Source of the DNA: Mucilaginibacter tundrae
GTDB lineage: Bacteria; Bacteroidota; Bacteroidia; Sphingobacteriales; Sphingobacteriaceae
NCBI RefSeq assembly: GCF_013408825.1
Contig: NZ_JACCBZ010000001.1
Location: 372,001-436,000, forward strand
Direction of reading: 5' to 3'
Length of the DNA: 64,000 nucleotides
The notes under the pieces were generated by a model. That model did no database searches. It saw only the letters and a program-made list of their open reading frames with translations, and was not told where the DNA came from. Positions 54,165 to 63,153 of this stretch are shown here, one piece after another; positions within the stretch are counted from its first letter, which is position 1; every line of letters starts with the position of its first letter. Made by a program: the position numbers and the translations under genes.

Positions 54165-55106
54165 ATGACAAATAGATCAGCTAAGGGGTTTATACCGGTA
54201 ATGCTTACCCCATTTAAAGACAATGGTGCTATAGACTTTTACGGATTAGCAAAATTAACAGAGTTATACATTGAATCGGGCGCCGCCGGTTTATTTGCCA
54301 ATTGTTTGTCGAGTGAGATGTTCGAACTTTCTGAAACAGAACGGATCCAGGTAATTGAAGAAGTTATAAAAGTAGCGGATGGGCAAATTCCTTTAGTAGC
54401 TACCGGAACCTTCGGCACAGATCTGCAAAAACAGGCCGATTTTATAAAAAAGGTTTATGCTACAGGGGTAAAAGCGGTTATCGGCATTACCGGGTTATTG
54501 GCTCAGGAAACAGATAAAGATGAGGTATTTGAGGCAAATATATTTAAGCTGCTGGAATTAACCGGAAACATTCCTATGGGTTTTTATGAGTGCCCCGTAC
54601 CTTACAAAAGATTGATCAATCCGGATCTGTTAGGCCGCATAGTGGCTACAGGAAGAGTAACCTACCATAAAGATACCTGCCTGGATATTAACCAGATCAA
54701 AGCAAAGATTGCCGCGACTCAAGGTCATGAATTTGGCTTATATGATGCCTATATGGCGCATGCTGTGGAATCATTAAAAGCAGGCGCGGCAGGCTTGTCT
54801 TGTATTCAAGGAAATTTCTTCCCCGAGTTGGTTGTTTGGCTTTGTGAGAATTACAATAATGAAAATTTGAAAAATGAAGTGGATGCGGTGCAACAGTTTT
54901 TTATTGATAATATGAATGTTATGCACAACGTATATCCAACCATATCAAAATACTACCTTCAAAAGCGTGGCTTAGCCATATCCACTTTCACACGCCGCAA
55001 CGATATTGGTACTTTTGATGCAAATATTGAAAGAGGTATTGATGCATTACATAACAGATATAACATATTATGCAATGAAATTGAGATCAAGCACGTTTCC
55101 ATCTAG
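54165..55106 (+). CDS. dihydrodipicolinate synthase/N-acetylneuraminate lyase family aldolase
   Basis: A 313-residue TIM-barrel aldolase. Schiff-base Lys169 in VTYHKDTC; Tyr141 in YECPVPYKR matches the YNxP catalytic Tyr position. The usual G-[ST]-x-G-E pyruvate-carboxylate motif is changed here: residues 46-51 read N-C-L-S-S-E. It probably retro-aldol-splits a sugar acid rather than making lysine precursors, since the gene sits behind a sugar symporter. 12 bp after the SSS gene and 26 bp before DUF3748. Confidence 0.85.
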   Translation: MTNRSAKGFIPVMLTPFKDNGAIDFYGLAKLTELYIESGAAGLFANCLSSEMFELSETERIQVIEEVIKVADGQIPLVATGTFGTDLQKQADFIKKVYATGVKAVIGITGLLAQETDKDEVFEANIFKLLELTGNIPMGFYECPVPYKRLINPDLLGRIVATGRVTYHKDTCLDINQIKAKIAATQGHEFGLYDAYMAHAVESLKAGAAGLSCIQGNFFPELVVWLCENYNNENLKNEVDAVQQFFIDNMNVMHNVYPTISKYYLQKRGLAISTFTRRNDIGTFDANIERGIDALHNRYNILCNEIEIKHVSI

Positions 55107-55132
55107 AAAAAATCGCTATCACGTTACACCCC

Positions 55133-56422
55133 ATGCATTATAAGGAAAAGCAATTAACATTCGGCAATAAAGGGCATTTCTTAAATACAACACAATGTTT
55201 TTCACACGATGGGCAATGGGTTGTTTACGATACTCGTAATGATGATACCCAGATTGGCAGTACAGGTAGCATTGAAATGGTGAATGTTAATACAGGCGAG
55301 ATTAAAGAACTGTATCACACACGAAACCAAACCGGGCACGGGCCGGGAGTTGGAGCGGCCACATTTTCACCGGTAAAAAACAGGGTTATTTTTATTCATG
55401 GGATTGGCAACGCTAATCAGCAAAAACCATATAGCTTTACCCGCCGCACAGGGGTTGCCATTGATGTCGACCAACCAAATGTCCCGCATTTTATGGATGC
55501 CCGGTGTATTACTGAACCATTTATTCCGGGGGCTTTACGCGGAGGGACGCATGCGCACATATGGAGTGCCGATGGGCGATGGCTAAGTTTTACTTATAAC
55601 GATTACGTTATTGAACAATTAAGCAACATAAACCCGGCAGTTAAAGATCTAAGAACTGTTGGGGTGATGTTTCCGAGCCCGGTTTTTGTACCTGAAGATA
55701 AAAACGGTGAAAATCATAGCGGAGAAATGTTCGCGGTGGCTATCGCCAAAGTAATCGAACACCCAAGGCTCGGTTCCGACGATATTGATAAGGCTTTTGA
55801 TGAAGCTTGGATAGGAAAAAATGGCTATCTAAAAACAGACGGTAGCTGGCAAAAACGGGCTATCGCATTTCAAGGAAATGTAACAGACGAACAGGGTGAG
55901 ACTAAAACAGAAGTATTTGTTGCTGATCTACCCGATGATTTAACACAAGAGCAAGATGGGCAGCCCATTGAGGGCACAGCCACTTCCAGGCCCGGCGTCC
56001 CATTGGGTATAAAACAGCGAAGGATCACGTTTACCACCACGGGCATTGCAGGCCCACGGCATTGGCTTAAAACAACGCCGGATGGGGATTTAATATGCTT
56101 CCTATCAAAAGATGATCTCGGCTTTATCAATATTTTCGGAGTCCATCCGAATGGCGGCCCGATCAAACAATTAACCTTCAATAAATTTGATGCACAATCC
56201 GGCTTTAATATAAGCCCTGACGGAAAATTGTTAGCTTATATTGCTGATGATAGTATTATTATAAGTGATATTTTATCAGGCAAATCAAACAAAATATCAA
56301 CCCAGGAAAAACCAGTCGGCAAAGTTGTTTGGTCTCCTGATGGCCAGATGCTTGCATTCAACAGCTATATCCAAAAAGATAATAAAAGTTATTTTCAAAT
56401 TATGTTGCTTATCCAACGTTAA
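55133..56422 (+). CDS. DUF3748 protein (YidR-like, TolB/WD-type beta-propeller)
   Basis: A 429-residue protein without signal peptide. Strand repeats with [S/D]-x-DG-[K/Q/R]-x-[L/V] motifs (CFSHDGQWVVYD, IWSADGRWLSFTY, NISPDGKLLAYI, VWSPDGQMLAF) indicate a TolB-like propeller. The length and the segments NQTGHGPGVGAATFSPVKN and FMDARCITEPFIPGALRGGTHAH match DUF3748 (E. coli YidR), function unknown. Placed in an operon with a symporter and an aldolase, it may bind or convert a sugar or sugar acid. This role is inference. Confidence 0.75.
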   Translation: MHYKEKQLTFGNKGHFLNTTQCFSHDGQWVVYDTRNDDTQIGSTGSIEMVNVNTGEIKELYHTRNQTGHGPGVGAATFSPVKNRVIFIHGIGNANQQKPYSFTRRTGVAIDVDQPNVPHFMDARCITEPFIPGALRGGTHAHIWSADGRWLSFTYNDYVIEQLSNINPAVKDLRTVGVMFPSPVFVPEDKNGENHSGEMFAVAIAKVIEHPRLGSDDIDKAFDEAWIGKNGYLKTDGSWQKRAIAFQGNVTDEQGETKTEVFVADLPDDLTQEQDGQPIEGTATSRPGVPLGIKQRRITFTTTGIAGPRHWLKTTPDGDLICFLSKDDLGFINIFGVHPNGGPIKQLTFNKFDAQSGFNISPDGKLLAYIADDSIIISDILSGKSNKISTQEKPVGKVVWSPDGQMLAFNSYIQKDNKSYFQIMLLIQR

Positions 56423-56424
56423 CG

Positions 56425-56680
56425 GGCATCAATCGAGGGGAAATCCTTTTAAAATTTTGACTATTCCAAACAAGTCATTATCCGCGATAGCGTTTTTTTG
56501 GGCTAAAGCTAATGCCGTTTTTTTTTCCAGTCCGTCACATAAATTTGACGGCAATGATAACAAAATGGCTTTTTCATTGCCGTTGGCTTTAGCCAACGGA
56601 TTAAGATTGCAATTCCAAACGGGCTTTAGCCCAAAACCAACTTTCCCATTCTAGGGCAATTTCTATGGCATCAATCGAGG
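56425..56680. repeat. ~240-bp repeat element flanked by 14-bp direct repeats
   Basis: GGCATCAATCGAGG occurs at 56425-56438 and again at 56667-56680. Between them are inverted pieces GGGCTAAAGC (~56501) and GCTTTAGCCC (~56621), GGCTTTAGCC (~56586), and paired TGACGGCAATGA/TTGCCG segments. It resembles a small decayed mobile or REP-like element in the 376-bp gap before the isomerase-like gene. Confidence 0.6.
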
Positions 56681-56798
56681 CTGTCGGTGAATTAATGATA
56701 ATATATTGTATAAAATGGCAAAAAAGGTATGGTTTTTTAAAGGTTAAGGCATCCATCTTTGTGTTTAATATATTTTTCTCTACCAATTAGATAACCTC

Positions 56799-58418
56799 AT
56801 GATACAAACAGAAAAGCAAGTATACCTGGTATGCAGCGGCGACTTACGTTTATCGGCAAACCAAAGCTGTTGGGCTGCGCAGGAAGAAATGGAAGCCCTG
56901 CTTACCAAAGCGATAGCGCAGGAGGGCTGGACAGTAAAACGTGCCCATGAATATAATCCGGAAAAGAAACATGGTTTTATAGATTCGCAGCGAATGGGCA
57001 TTGAGGTATTTAAAAACGTACCTGTTGATGCCCCTTTAATAGTTGCCGAAAGTGTTTGGCAATATACACACCATGTTTTAGCGGGCTTAACAACACATAC
57101 AGGCCCCATTTTAACAGTGGCTAACTGGAGCGGCCAGTGGCCGGGTTTAGTGGGTATGTTAAACATTAATGGCTCACTAACTAAAGCAAATGTGCTTTAC
57201 AGTACTTTATGGAGTGAAACTTTTACAGATAGCTTTTTTAAAGAAGGCCTGAAAAAATGGTTAAGCACCGGCAATTTAAAACATGACCAAAGCCATGTTA
57301 AAGATTACAGCTTGATTAAAATACCAATTAACGATCAAAAGACCGGTGCTGATTTTGCTGCCGAATTTAAGGCTAATAAAGCGATTATGGGTGTGTTTGA
57401 TGAGGGCTGCATGGGTATGTATAATGCCATTGTACCCGATAATTTATTACACGCCACAGGTATATTTAAAGAACGCTTAAGCCAATCAAGCCTATATGCC
57501 CGAATGCTGCAGGTAAAGGATGAGGAAGCAGAAAAGGTTTTACAATGGTTACTGCAAAAAGGGATGACGTTTAATTGGGGCACCGATGAAGCGACCCAAT
57601 TAACCCGCCAGCAAACGCTTGAACAATGTAAAATGTACATAGCCGCTATGCGAATGGCCGACGATTTTGGGTGCGATACAATTGGCATTCAATATCAGCA
57701 AGGTTTAAAAGATCTTACCGCCGCCAGCGATCTGGTTGAAGGTTTATTAAATAATACAGAACGGCCTCCCGTTTACTCAGAAAGCGGTAAAGAACTATAC
57801 CCCGGCAAAGCATTACCTCATTTTAACGAGGTTGATGAGTGCGCGGGTATTGATGCCTTGCTAACCTACCAGCTTTGGAACAAACTTGGGCTATCCGGGG
57901 AGAATACACTGCATGACATCAGGTGGGGTGAACATTATACCGGCGAGGGAATTGATGATTTTGTTTGGGTTTTCCTGATATCAGGCGCTGTGCCTGCCGC
58001 GCATTTTGCTAACGGGTACAAAGATGCCAGCAGCGACCGCCAGCCAGCCATGTACTTTAAATTGGGTGGTGGTACCTTAAAGGGCGTAAGCAAACCGGGC
58101 AGTTTGGTTTGGAGCAGGGTATATATTATGAATGATAAGCTTCATTGCGATCTTGGCGTTGGAAAAGCGGTTGAACTTAGTGAAGCAGAAACCAAGCGGC
58201 GCTGGGAGTTAACAACCCCACAATGGCCAATTATGCATGCGGTATTAAATGGCGTGTCCCGAGATCAACTGATGGCCAGGCACCAGGCCAATCACATTCA
58301 TGTAGTTTACACAGATAGCGAAGAACAAGCACACCGGGCTTGCCGTATCAAGGCAGCGGCTATGGCCGGTTTAGGTATCGATGTTCATTTTTGTGGCGAC
58401 GTTGATGTAAAGGAATAA
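56799..58418 (+). CDS. L-fucose isomerase-like protein
   Basis: A 539-residue protein. The N-terminal half reads like the FucI/AraI N-terminal fold (VYLVCSGDLRLSANQSCWAAQEEME...), with VWQYTHHVLAGLTTHTGPILTVANWSGQWPGLVGML as in fucose isomerases. The C-terminal half holds acidic/His candidates for the Mn2+ site (FNEVDECAGIDALLTYQ; HDIRWGEHYTGEGIDDFVW). FucI interconverts aldoses and ketoses. Family assignment is moderate; the actual sugar is unknown. It stands downstream of the symporter/aldolase operon across a repeat, so it may share the pathway. Confidence 0.5.
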   Translation: MIQTEKQVYLVCSGDLRLSANQSCWAAQEEMEALLTKAIAQEGWTVKRAHEYNPEKKHGFIDSQRMGIEVFKNVPVDAPLIVAESVWQYTHHVLAGLTTHTGPILTVANWSGQWPGLVGMLNINGSLTKANVLYSTLWSETFTDSFFKEGLKKWLSTGNLKHDQSHVKDYSLIKIPINDQKTGADFAAEFKANKAIMGVFDEGCMGMYNAIVPDNLLHATGIFKERLSQSSLYARMLQVKDEEAEKVLQWLLQKGMTFNWGTDEATQLTRQQTLEQCKMYIAAMRMADDFGCDTIGIQYQQGLKDLTAASDLVEGLLNNTERPPVYSESGKELYPGKALPHFNEVDECAGIDALLTYQLWNKLGLSGENTLHDIRWGEHYTGEGIDDFVWVFLISGAVPAAHFANGYKDASSDRQPAMYFKLGGGTLKGVSKPGSLVWSRVYIMNDKLHCDLGVGKAVELSEAETKRRWELTTPQWPIMHAVLNGVSRDQLMARHQANHIHVVYTDSEEQAHRACRIKAAAMAGLGIDVHFCGDVDVKE

Positions 58419-58443
58419 TAAACCCAAATACAAGAACAAAGAT

Positions 58444-58476
58444 AAAAACCTCTCAGATTGCGCTGAGAGGTTTTTT
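58444..58476. terminator. bidirectional intrinsic terminator
   Basis: AAAAACCTCTCAG (58444-58456) pairs perfectly with CTGAGAGGTTTTT (58463-58475) around a 6-nt loop, between the convergent isomerase-like and GH115 genes. T-runs on both strands. Confidence 0.88.
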
Positions 58477-58486
58477 ATAATAAAGA

Positions 58487-61375
58487 TCAATGATGATAAC
58501 TTTCGGGTGGACCGAGATATGCTGTCTGCTCTCCTCCTGCATCGATCACTATCTTTTGCAATACAACCGCGGGATTAACCATCCAGTATTTTAAAACATG
58601 CGTTCCGCTTTTGGTTAGGTGAAATTTGGATTCTAATATCTTAATATTGTCACTCACGTCCCTACCCCATGCCTTGGTTGATTCATCGACATTAATATTA
58701 ATTATTTGCGGCTTTTCATTATCGATGGAGATAGCGAAATGCAACCCGGTTGAATTTGTAAAATCAAGCGTTGGCGACACATAAACTTTCACATTTACCC
58801 ACCCTGTATCAATCATATTAACCACATATTCCAAATGCGGACTATTACCTCCCGGTACCTGAGCTTTTGCAGTGACAGGCGCGGGCATTACCCCTGATAG
58901 TGTGCGCCCATAATCAGGAATTACCTGCCATTTAATATTATCAGAGTTGATTGCTTTGCTGTAATGAGCAGCTTCAATACTTACATAGCCATTGTTTTCG
59001 TTAAAGCCAGTACCGTTCAATGGCAGCATATTATTGATGATTGCATGCACGATAACTTTACTGTTATCCGATCCGGTAATGGTAATGGGTGCATCCCTCA
59101 CCCCTTTATGTACTTTTGCCCAGTTCACATTTACCCATACACGTTGCTGTAGGCTAACATTTCCCTTTTGCGTTGCGATAGTGATGTATGGCGATAAACT
59201 TGTCGCTGTAAAATTAAAATTTCCTTGTCCACGGTTAAACACTTCTATATAATGGCCGCCACAACCGGGATAAAACCCCGGTAAAACAGCTTTGGCTTGC
59301 TCCTGCGGCCACCAAGCTTCAGCACCTTCAATAGCCACCCCCGTTTGAGGCTGGCCAGAAAGTTGGATATTTTGCACCGCCGGCATCTTATTAACCCGTG
59401 GCTCCTGCCAGTAGGTATACCCAATATGCGTCTGATCCATCATATGATCCCATTTACCATTCGCCATTATCTTATCATAATAATGCGATATGGCAGAATC
59501 CTTCTTAAACAGCTCTTTTACATCAGTAGCCATTAAATTAGTTGCTGCCCTGCCTTGCGCTGCATATAATTTATTTTTGGCTGCATCAAAATACATCTCA
59601 TTCAAATTGGCACACGCCTCAACCGGATGAAGCACCAACTGATAATATGCATCCTTATACTGTTGCGGCAAGGCATCATATAATCGTCTTGCCTTTACTT
59701 CTAATTGATTATAATCATTTACCACCGTTTCAAATTCCCGGTAATTAGTTAAACTATAAGTGTTTTGATCAAGTTGTTCAGGCTTGCGGCGGCCATTATA
59801 CCTGGTATATGCCGTTAAAATATCCGCTATCTCAGCAGCGTGAGTGTTTCCAAATTGCTGGGCGGCCCATTGGCGGGTGTATTCATCCAAACGGTTTGCA
59901 GGCCATTTATCCGGCGACCACGCATAATCCAGGAAGAAACTGATCGGAAACTCCATCGGCTTCAAATCTCCTACATTCACTATCCAAACCTGCTTAGCGC
60001 CATATTCATAGGCCAGGTGCATTTGTTCCCATGTTTTACTAATGGGATTTGTATTCAGCCATTTATAATTCCGCGGATCACCTACATAATCAAAATGATA
60101 ATAAATACCATAGCCACCTTTGCGGGCTGACTCGTTCAGCTTAGGTAGTTTGCGGATATTGCCCCAGTTATCATCGCATAATAATAAAGTCACATCATCA
60201 GGCACACGCATGCCCTTATCATAATAATCCTGAACCTCTTTATACAAAGCCCACATTTGCGGCGTTTGCGAAGCATCTTTATGGGTCACATCGGCAATTA
60301 TCGCGCGCTGATCGGCTACAATTTTTTCCAACAGTGCGATGTTACTACCCTCGGTCATGGGTTTATCACCATCGCCACGCATACCAACAGTTACAATAGT
60401 TTCCTTGTTAGCCATATGTTCAATCCCTTTTCTCCAGAAACTACGCAGGGTATCAGCATTAGTCTCATAATTCCACGGGCCTGAGCCATATCGTTTCCAT
60501 TCCTGCTGCGCCCTATCCATTGGTTCGTGGTGCGAAGTTCCCATCACCACTCCATATTCATCAGCCAGTACAGGGTCGAGCTTATCATCATCATTAAAGG
60601 CATTCCCCCACATGGCTGGCCACAAGTAATTGCCTTTTAATCTTAAAATAAGCTCAAACATTTTAGTGTACACCAAATGGTTAACCCCACCAAATTTTTC
60701 TTTGGCCCAGCCCGAGAACGACGGTGCCTCATCATTAATAAAAATACCGCGGTACTTTACAGCTGGCCCGCCATCCACATATCTTCCGGGGATTACATAT
60801 AAGTTTTGCTGTTGTTTTACTGGCACATCGGCCCACCAATACCACGGCGATACACCTATTTGCGCCGAGAGATCATATATACCATAAATAGTCCCCCGCT
60901 TATCGCTTCCCACAATTACAAGCGCCTGCTTAACCCCTGGAAACGGATTATTCACCACTTGCGTGATATGCGCCTCCCATTTTCCCTGAATATTGCTAAC
61001 GTTTAGTTTCTTTTCCCTAACAAGCCGATCGATCATTTCATTCTTACCAAGAGTACCAATAAGAATAAGGCTTTTTTCTTGCGCGATATTCCCTATCAAC
61101 AATAAACTTGAATCAGTAGTAACTTTCTTAATATCTGATTGCAGGCTTTTCGTGGCAATTATCACACCGGGATAATCGGTGGTGGCGGTATATATAGGTA
61201 CAACTTTACTTTTTACCGCTAACGGAAAATAACCTTTGCCGTTATTTACAGATATATAGGTTTTATTACCTGGCGTCTGTGCAAAACTGGTACACGGCAT
61301 TATTAATAAGCTCAATATTACCACAAGCACGCGGAAAGAAGTTCTTATATTATTATGGTTCATATGATTGTACAT
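58487..61375 (-). CDS. GH115 xylan alpha-1,2-glucuronidase-like
   Basis: A 962-residue secreted protein; signal peptide to about residue 32 (TSFAQ). The N-terminal domain (TTDYPGVIIATKSLQSDIKK) leads to a TIM barrel of GH115 type: GTIYGIYDLSAQIGVSPWYWWADVPV, KYRGIFINDEAPSFSGWAKEKFGGVNHLVYTKMFELILRLKGNYLWPAMWGNAFNDDD and MGTSHHEPMDRAQQEW. The C-terminal beta module has NGYVSIEAAHYSKAIN. GH115 removes glucuronic or 4-O-methylglucuronic acid from internal xylose units. Its start overlaps the GH10 stop (TAATG); MNHNNIR (residue 5) is an alternative start. Confidence 0.93.
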   Translation of the reverse strand: MYNHMNHNNIRTSFRVLVVILSLLIMPCTSFAQTPGNKTYISVNNGKGYFPLAVKSKVVPIYTATTDYPGVIIATKSLQSDIKKVTTDSSLLLIGNIAQEKSLILIGTLGKNEMIDRLVREKKLNVSNIQGKWEAHITQVVNNPFPGVKQALVIVGSDKRGTIYGIYDLSAQIGVSPWYWWADVPVKQQQNLYVIPGRYVDGGPAVKYRGIFINDEAPSFSGWAKEKFGGVNHLVYTKMFELILRLKGNYLWPAMWGNAFNDDDKLDPVLADEYGVVMGTSHHEPMDRAQQEWKRYGSGPWNYETNADTLRSFWRKGIEHMANKETIVTVGMRGDGDKPMTEGSNIALLEKIVADQRAIIADVTHKDASQTPQMWALYKEVQDYYDKGMRVPDDVTLLLCDDNWGNIRKLPKLNESARKGGYGIYYHFDYVGDPRNYKWLNTNPISKTWEQMHLAYEYGAKQVWIVNVGDLKPMEFPISFFLDYAWSPDKWPANRLDEYTRQWAAQQFGNTHAAEIADILTAYTRYNGRRKPEQLDQNTYSLTNYREFETVVNDYNQLEVKARRLYDALPQQYKDAYYQLVLHPVEACANLNEMYFDAAKNKLYAAQGRAATNLMATDVKELFKKDSAISHYYDKIMANGKWDHMMDQTHIGYTYWQEPRVNKMPAVQNIQLSGQPQTGVAIEGAEAWWPQEQAKAVLPGFYPGCGGHYIEVFNRGQGNFNFTATSLSPYITIATQKGNVSLQQRVWVNVNWAKVHKGVRDAPITITGSDNSKVIVHAIINNMLPLNGTGFNENNGYVSIEAAHYSKAINSDNIKWQVIPDYGRTLSGVMPAPVTAKAQVPGGNSPHLEYVVNMIDTGWVNVKVYVSPTLDFTNSTGLHFAISIDNEKPQIININVDESTKAWGRDVSDNIKILESKFHLTKSGTHVLKYWMVNPAVVLQKIVIDAGGEQTAYLGPPESYHH

Positions 61376-62463
61376 TATTGCTTAAAGTCGACAACACTCC
61401 AATAAGCTTTCTTACGCTGAAGTTGCTGATCGAATAATAACGGATAGTTTTTGCGGCCCTCAACCGGGTAATCATCAAGCCAGGTACGCTTGTCGGAGAT
61501 ATTCCAGAAAGTAACGCCGGAGATCACATTTTTATAATCCCTGAAAACTCTAAATACCTCCGCATACTTTTCATCTTGTTTTTTCTCCAGTTCAGGTGTA
61601 TAAGCATCAGTTTCGCCCGGCCTTAAAATTCTTTTGCTTTTTTCCCATGGGTAGATGGAAATATCTAACTCAGTTACCTGCACCTTTAAACCTAATGATG
61701 AGAATTTCTTTATTGTAGCGATCAGATCCTGCTGCGATGGTTCATCTAATGACCAATGCGCCTGGATTCCCACCGCGTTTATAGGCACGCCGGCGTCAAC
61801 AAGCTTTTTTAGTAAACGGTAAACACGTTCACGCTTTTCGGGGCGCTCGGTATTATAGTCGTTATAAAATAAAACAGCCTTAGGGTCGGCCTCGTGCGCG
61901 TATTCAAATGCTTTGGCAATAAAATCTTCCCCGCATATCTGGTACCATAATGAGTTACGTAAAAACTTGGTGCTATCGTCGTCAATAGCTTCGTTTACTA
62001 CATCCCATGCATATATTTTTCCTTTATACCTGTTAACTACTGTAGTAATATGATCCTTCAATCTTTTAAGCAAAACATCTTTAGTCACCAACTTGCCGTC
62101 TGCATCCTTAAATAGCCATGCAGGTGTTTGTTCATGCCAGCAAAGATTATGCCCCCTCACCCGCAAACCATTTGCCTGGGCAAACGCTACAATAGCATCG
62201 GCATCTTTCCAGTAATACCTGTTTTCTTCGGGGTGTATAGGTCCCATCTTCATGGCATTTTCCGGTGTAAGGCTATTAAACTCATGTAATATAAGTTTAG
62301 CTTCGGCAGTATCCTTAATATCCCGCGCCGAAACGGCTACACCAATGGGGAAATAGTTTTTATAATAATCTTTCAAACCTTTGGCCTGTTTTGATTGCGC
62401 TTTTAACTGGATAATACCGCATAACTGCAGTATTAAAAAAAACCATAATTGTTTCTTTAACAT
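61375..62463 (-). CDS. GH10 endo-1,4-beta-xylanase
   Basis: A 362-residue secreted enzyme from the ATG at 62463 (MLKKQLWFFLILQLCGII..KAQ), which places the start at the signal peptide; the frame stays open nine codons upstream. The barrel starts at GVAVSARDIKD. Catalytic Glu158 (acid/base) in WDVVNEAID and nucleophile Glu265 in VQVTELDIS. Family motifs FNSLTPENAMKMG and RGHNLCWHEQTPAWL are complete. It cuts xylan internally and is coupled to GH115 by a TAATG overlap. A LacI-type palindrome lies ~70 bp upstream. Confidence 0.95.
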   Translation of the reverse strand: MLKKQLWFFLILQLCGIIQLKAQSKQAKGLKDYYKNYFPIGVAVSARDIKDTAEAKLILHEFNSLTPENAMKMGPIHPEENRYYWKDADAIVAFAQANGLRVRGHNLCWHEQTPAWLFKDADGKLVTKDVLLKRLKDHITTVVNRYKGKIYAWDVVNEAIDDDSTKFLRNSLWYQICGEDFIAKAFEYAHEADPKAVLFYNDYNTERPEKRERVYRLLKKLVDAGVPINAVGIQAHWSLDEPSQQDLIATIKKFSSLGLKVQVTELDISIYPWEKSKRILRPGETDAYTPELEKKQDEKYAEVFRVFRDYKNVISGVTFWNISDKRTWLDDYPVEGRKNYPLLFDQQLQRKKAYWSVVDFKQ

Positions 62464-62532
62464 ATTAATGTTTAAATAAATTGATAACAAGCGGTATTAT
62501 AATGGTAACTAAAATTGAACAATCCAATTTCA

Positions 62533-62544
62533 GCAATCGATTAC
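62533..62544. promoter_or_regulatory. LacI-type operator candidate, GH10 side
   Basis: GCAATCGATTAC, a near-perfect dyad with central CG, ~70 bp upstream of the GH10 start and 298 bp from the second copy at 62831. Confidence 0.5.
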
Positions 62545-62830
62545 AAATATATGAGAATATTTTTTTAAATATTTTGCTAAAGATGACGCGTATCACATAT
62601 TTTACTATTCAATTAAAGTAGTAAAATCACCGGTATTTACTCAGATCATCCACTAATTATTCATCTATTATAAAAAAAAACCTATCGCATATAGACTTAT
62701 AAATACAATATTATCAAATATTTGCATATTTTTTTAAGAAATAGGACAGCAAAACATTATTATAAATAAAAATTATGTAAACCCTTAAATACACTGAAAT
62801 ATTTTTATTGAAAAAATTAAAAAAATCATT

Positions 62831-62842
62831 GCAATCGATTGC
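62831..62842. promoter_or_regulatory. LacI-type operator candidate, SusC side
   Basis: GCAATCGATTGC, a perfect 12-bp palindrome with central CG, in the 690-bp divergent gap between GH10 and the terminal SusC gene. The rest of this gap is very AT-rich. Confidence 0.55.
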
Positions 62843-63029
62843 ATTTATAATTTTTTGTTTCTACTTTTATTCCAAGTTAATAACCAATTATAACTTATAA
62901 CCTGCCCAATAAATTAATTACCTGGCCGTACTGGTGTTTGCCAATACCCCCCGGACGTTTTTTTTGAGTGCAAAAAAACTTACAATCAATTCATAACCCA
63001 TAAAACCAATCAAACTTAAATGAAAAATT

Positions 63030-63095
63030 ATGATGAAAACTCGACTTAACCAACCGCCTGGATTTCTACCGGGCCACCACAGCTTATCGAACTAG
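63030..63095 (+). CDS. 21-codon leader ORF before susC, ending in a hairpin
   Basis: The ATG at 63030 (MMKTRLNQPPGF..., ending HHSLSN) stops with TAG at 63095, 58 bp before the SusC ATG. The stop codon lies in the loop of a perfect AGCTTAT/ATAAGCT hairpin (63081-63103), so translation of the ORF would open or block the hairpin. An attenuation or coupling role is inferred; the ORF may also be fortuitous. No family recognised. Confidence 0.35.
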   Translation: MMKTRLNQPPGFLPGHHSLSN

Positions 63096-63153
63096 AATAA
63101 GCTAACCATTGCAATAACATCAATTAATAAAAACCTATTACACCAATTAAATT

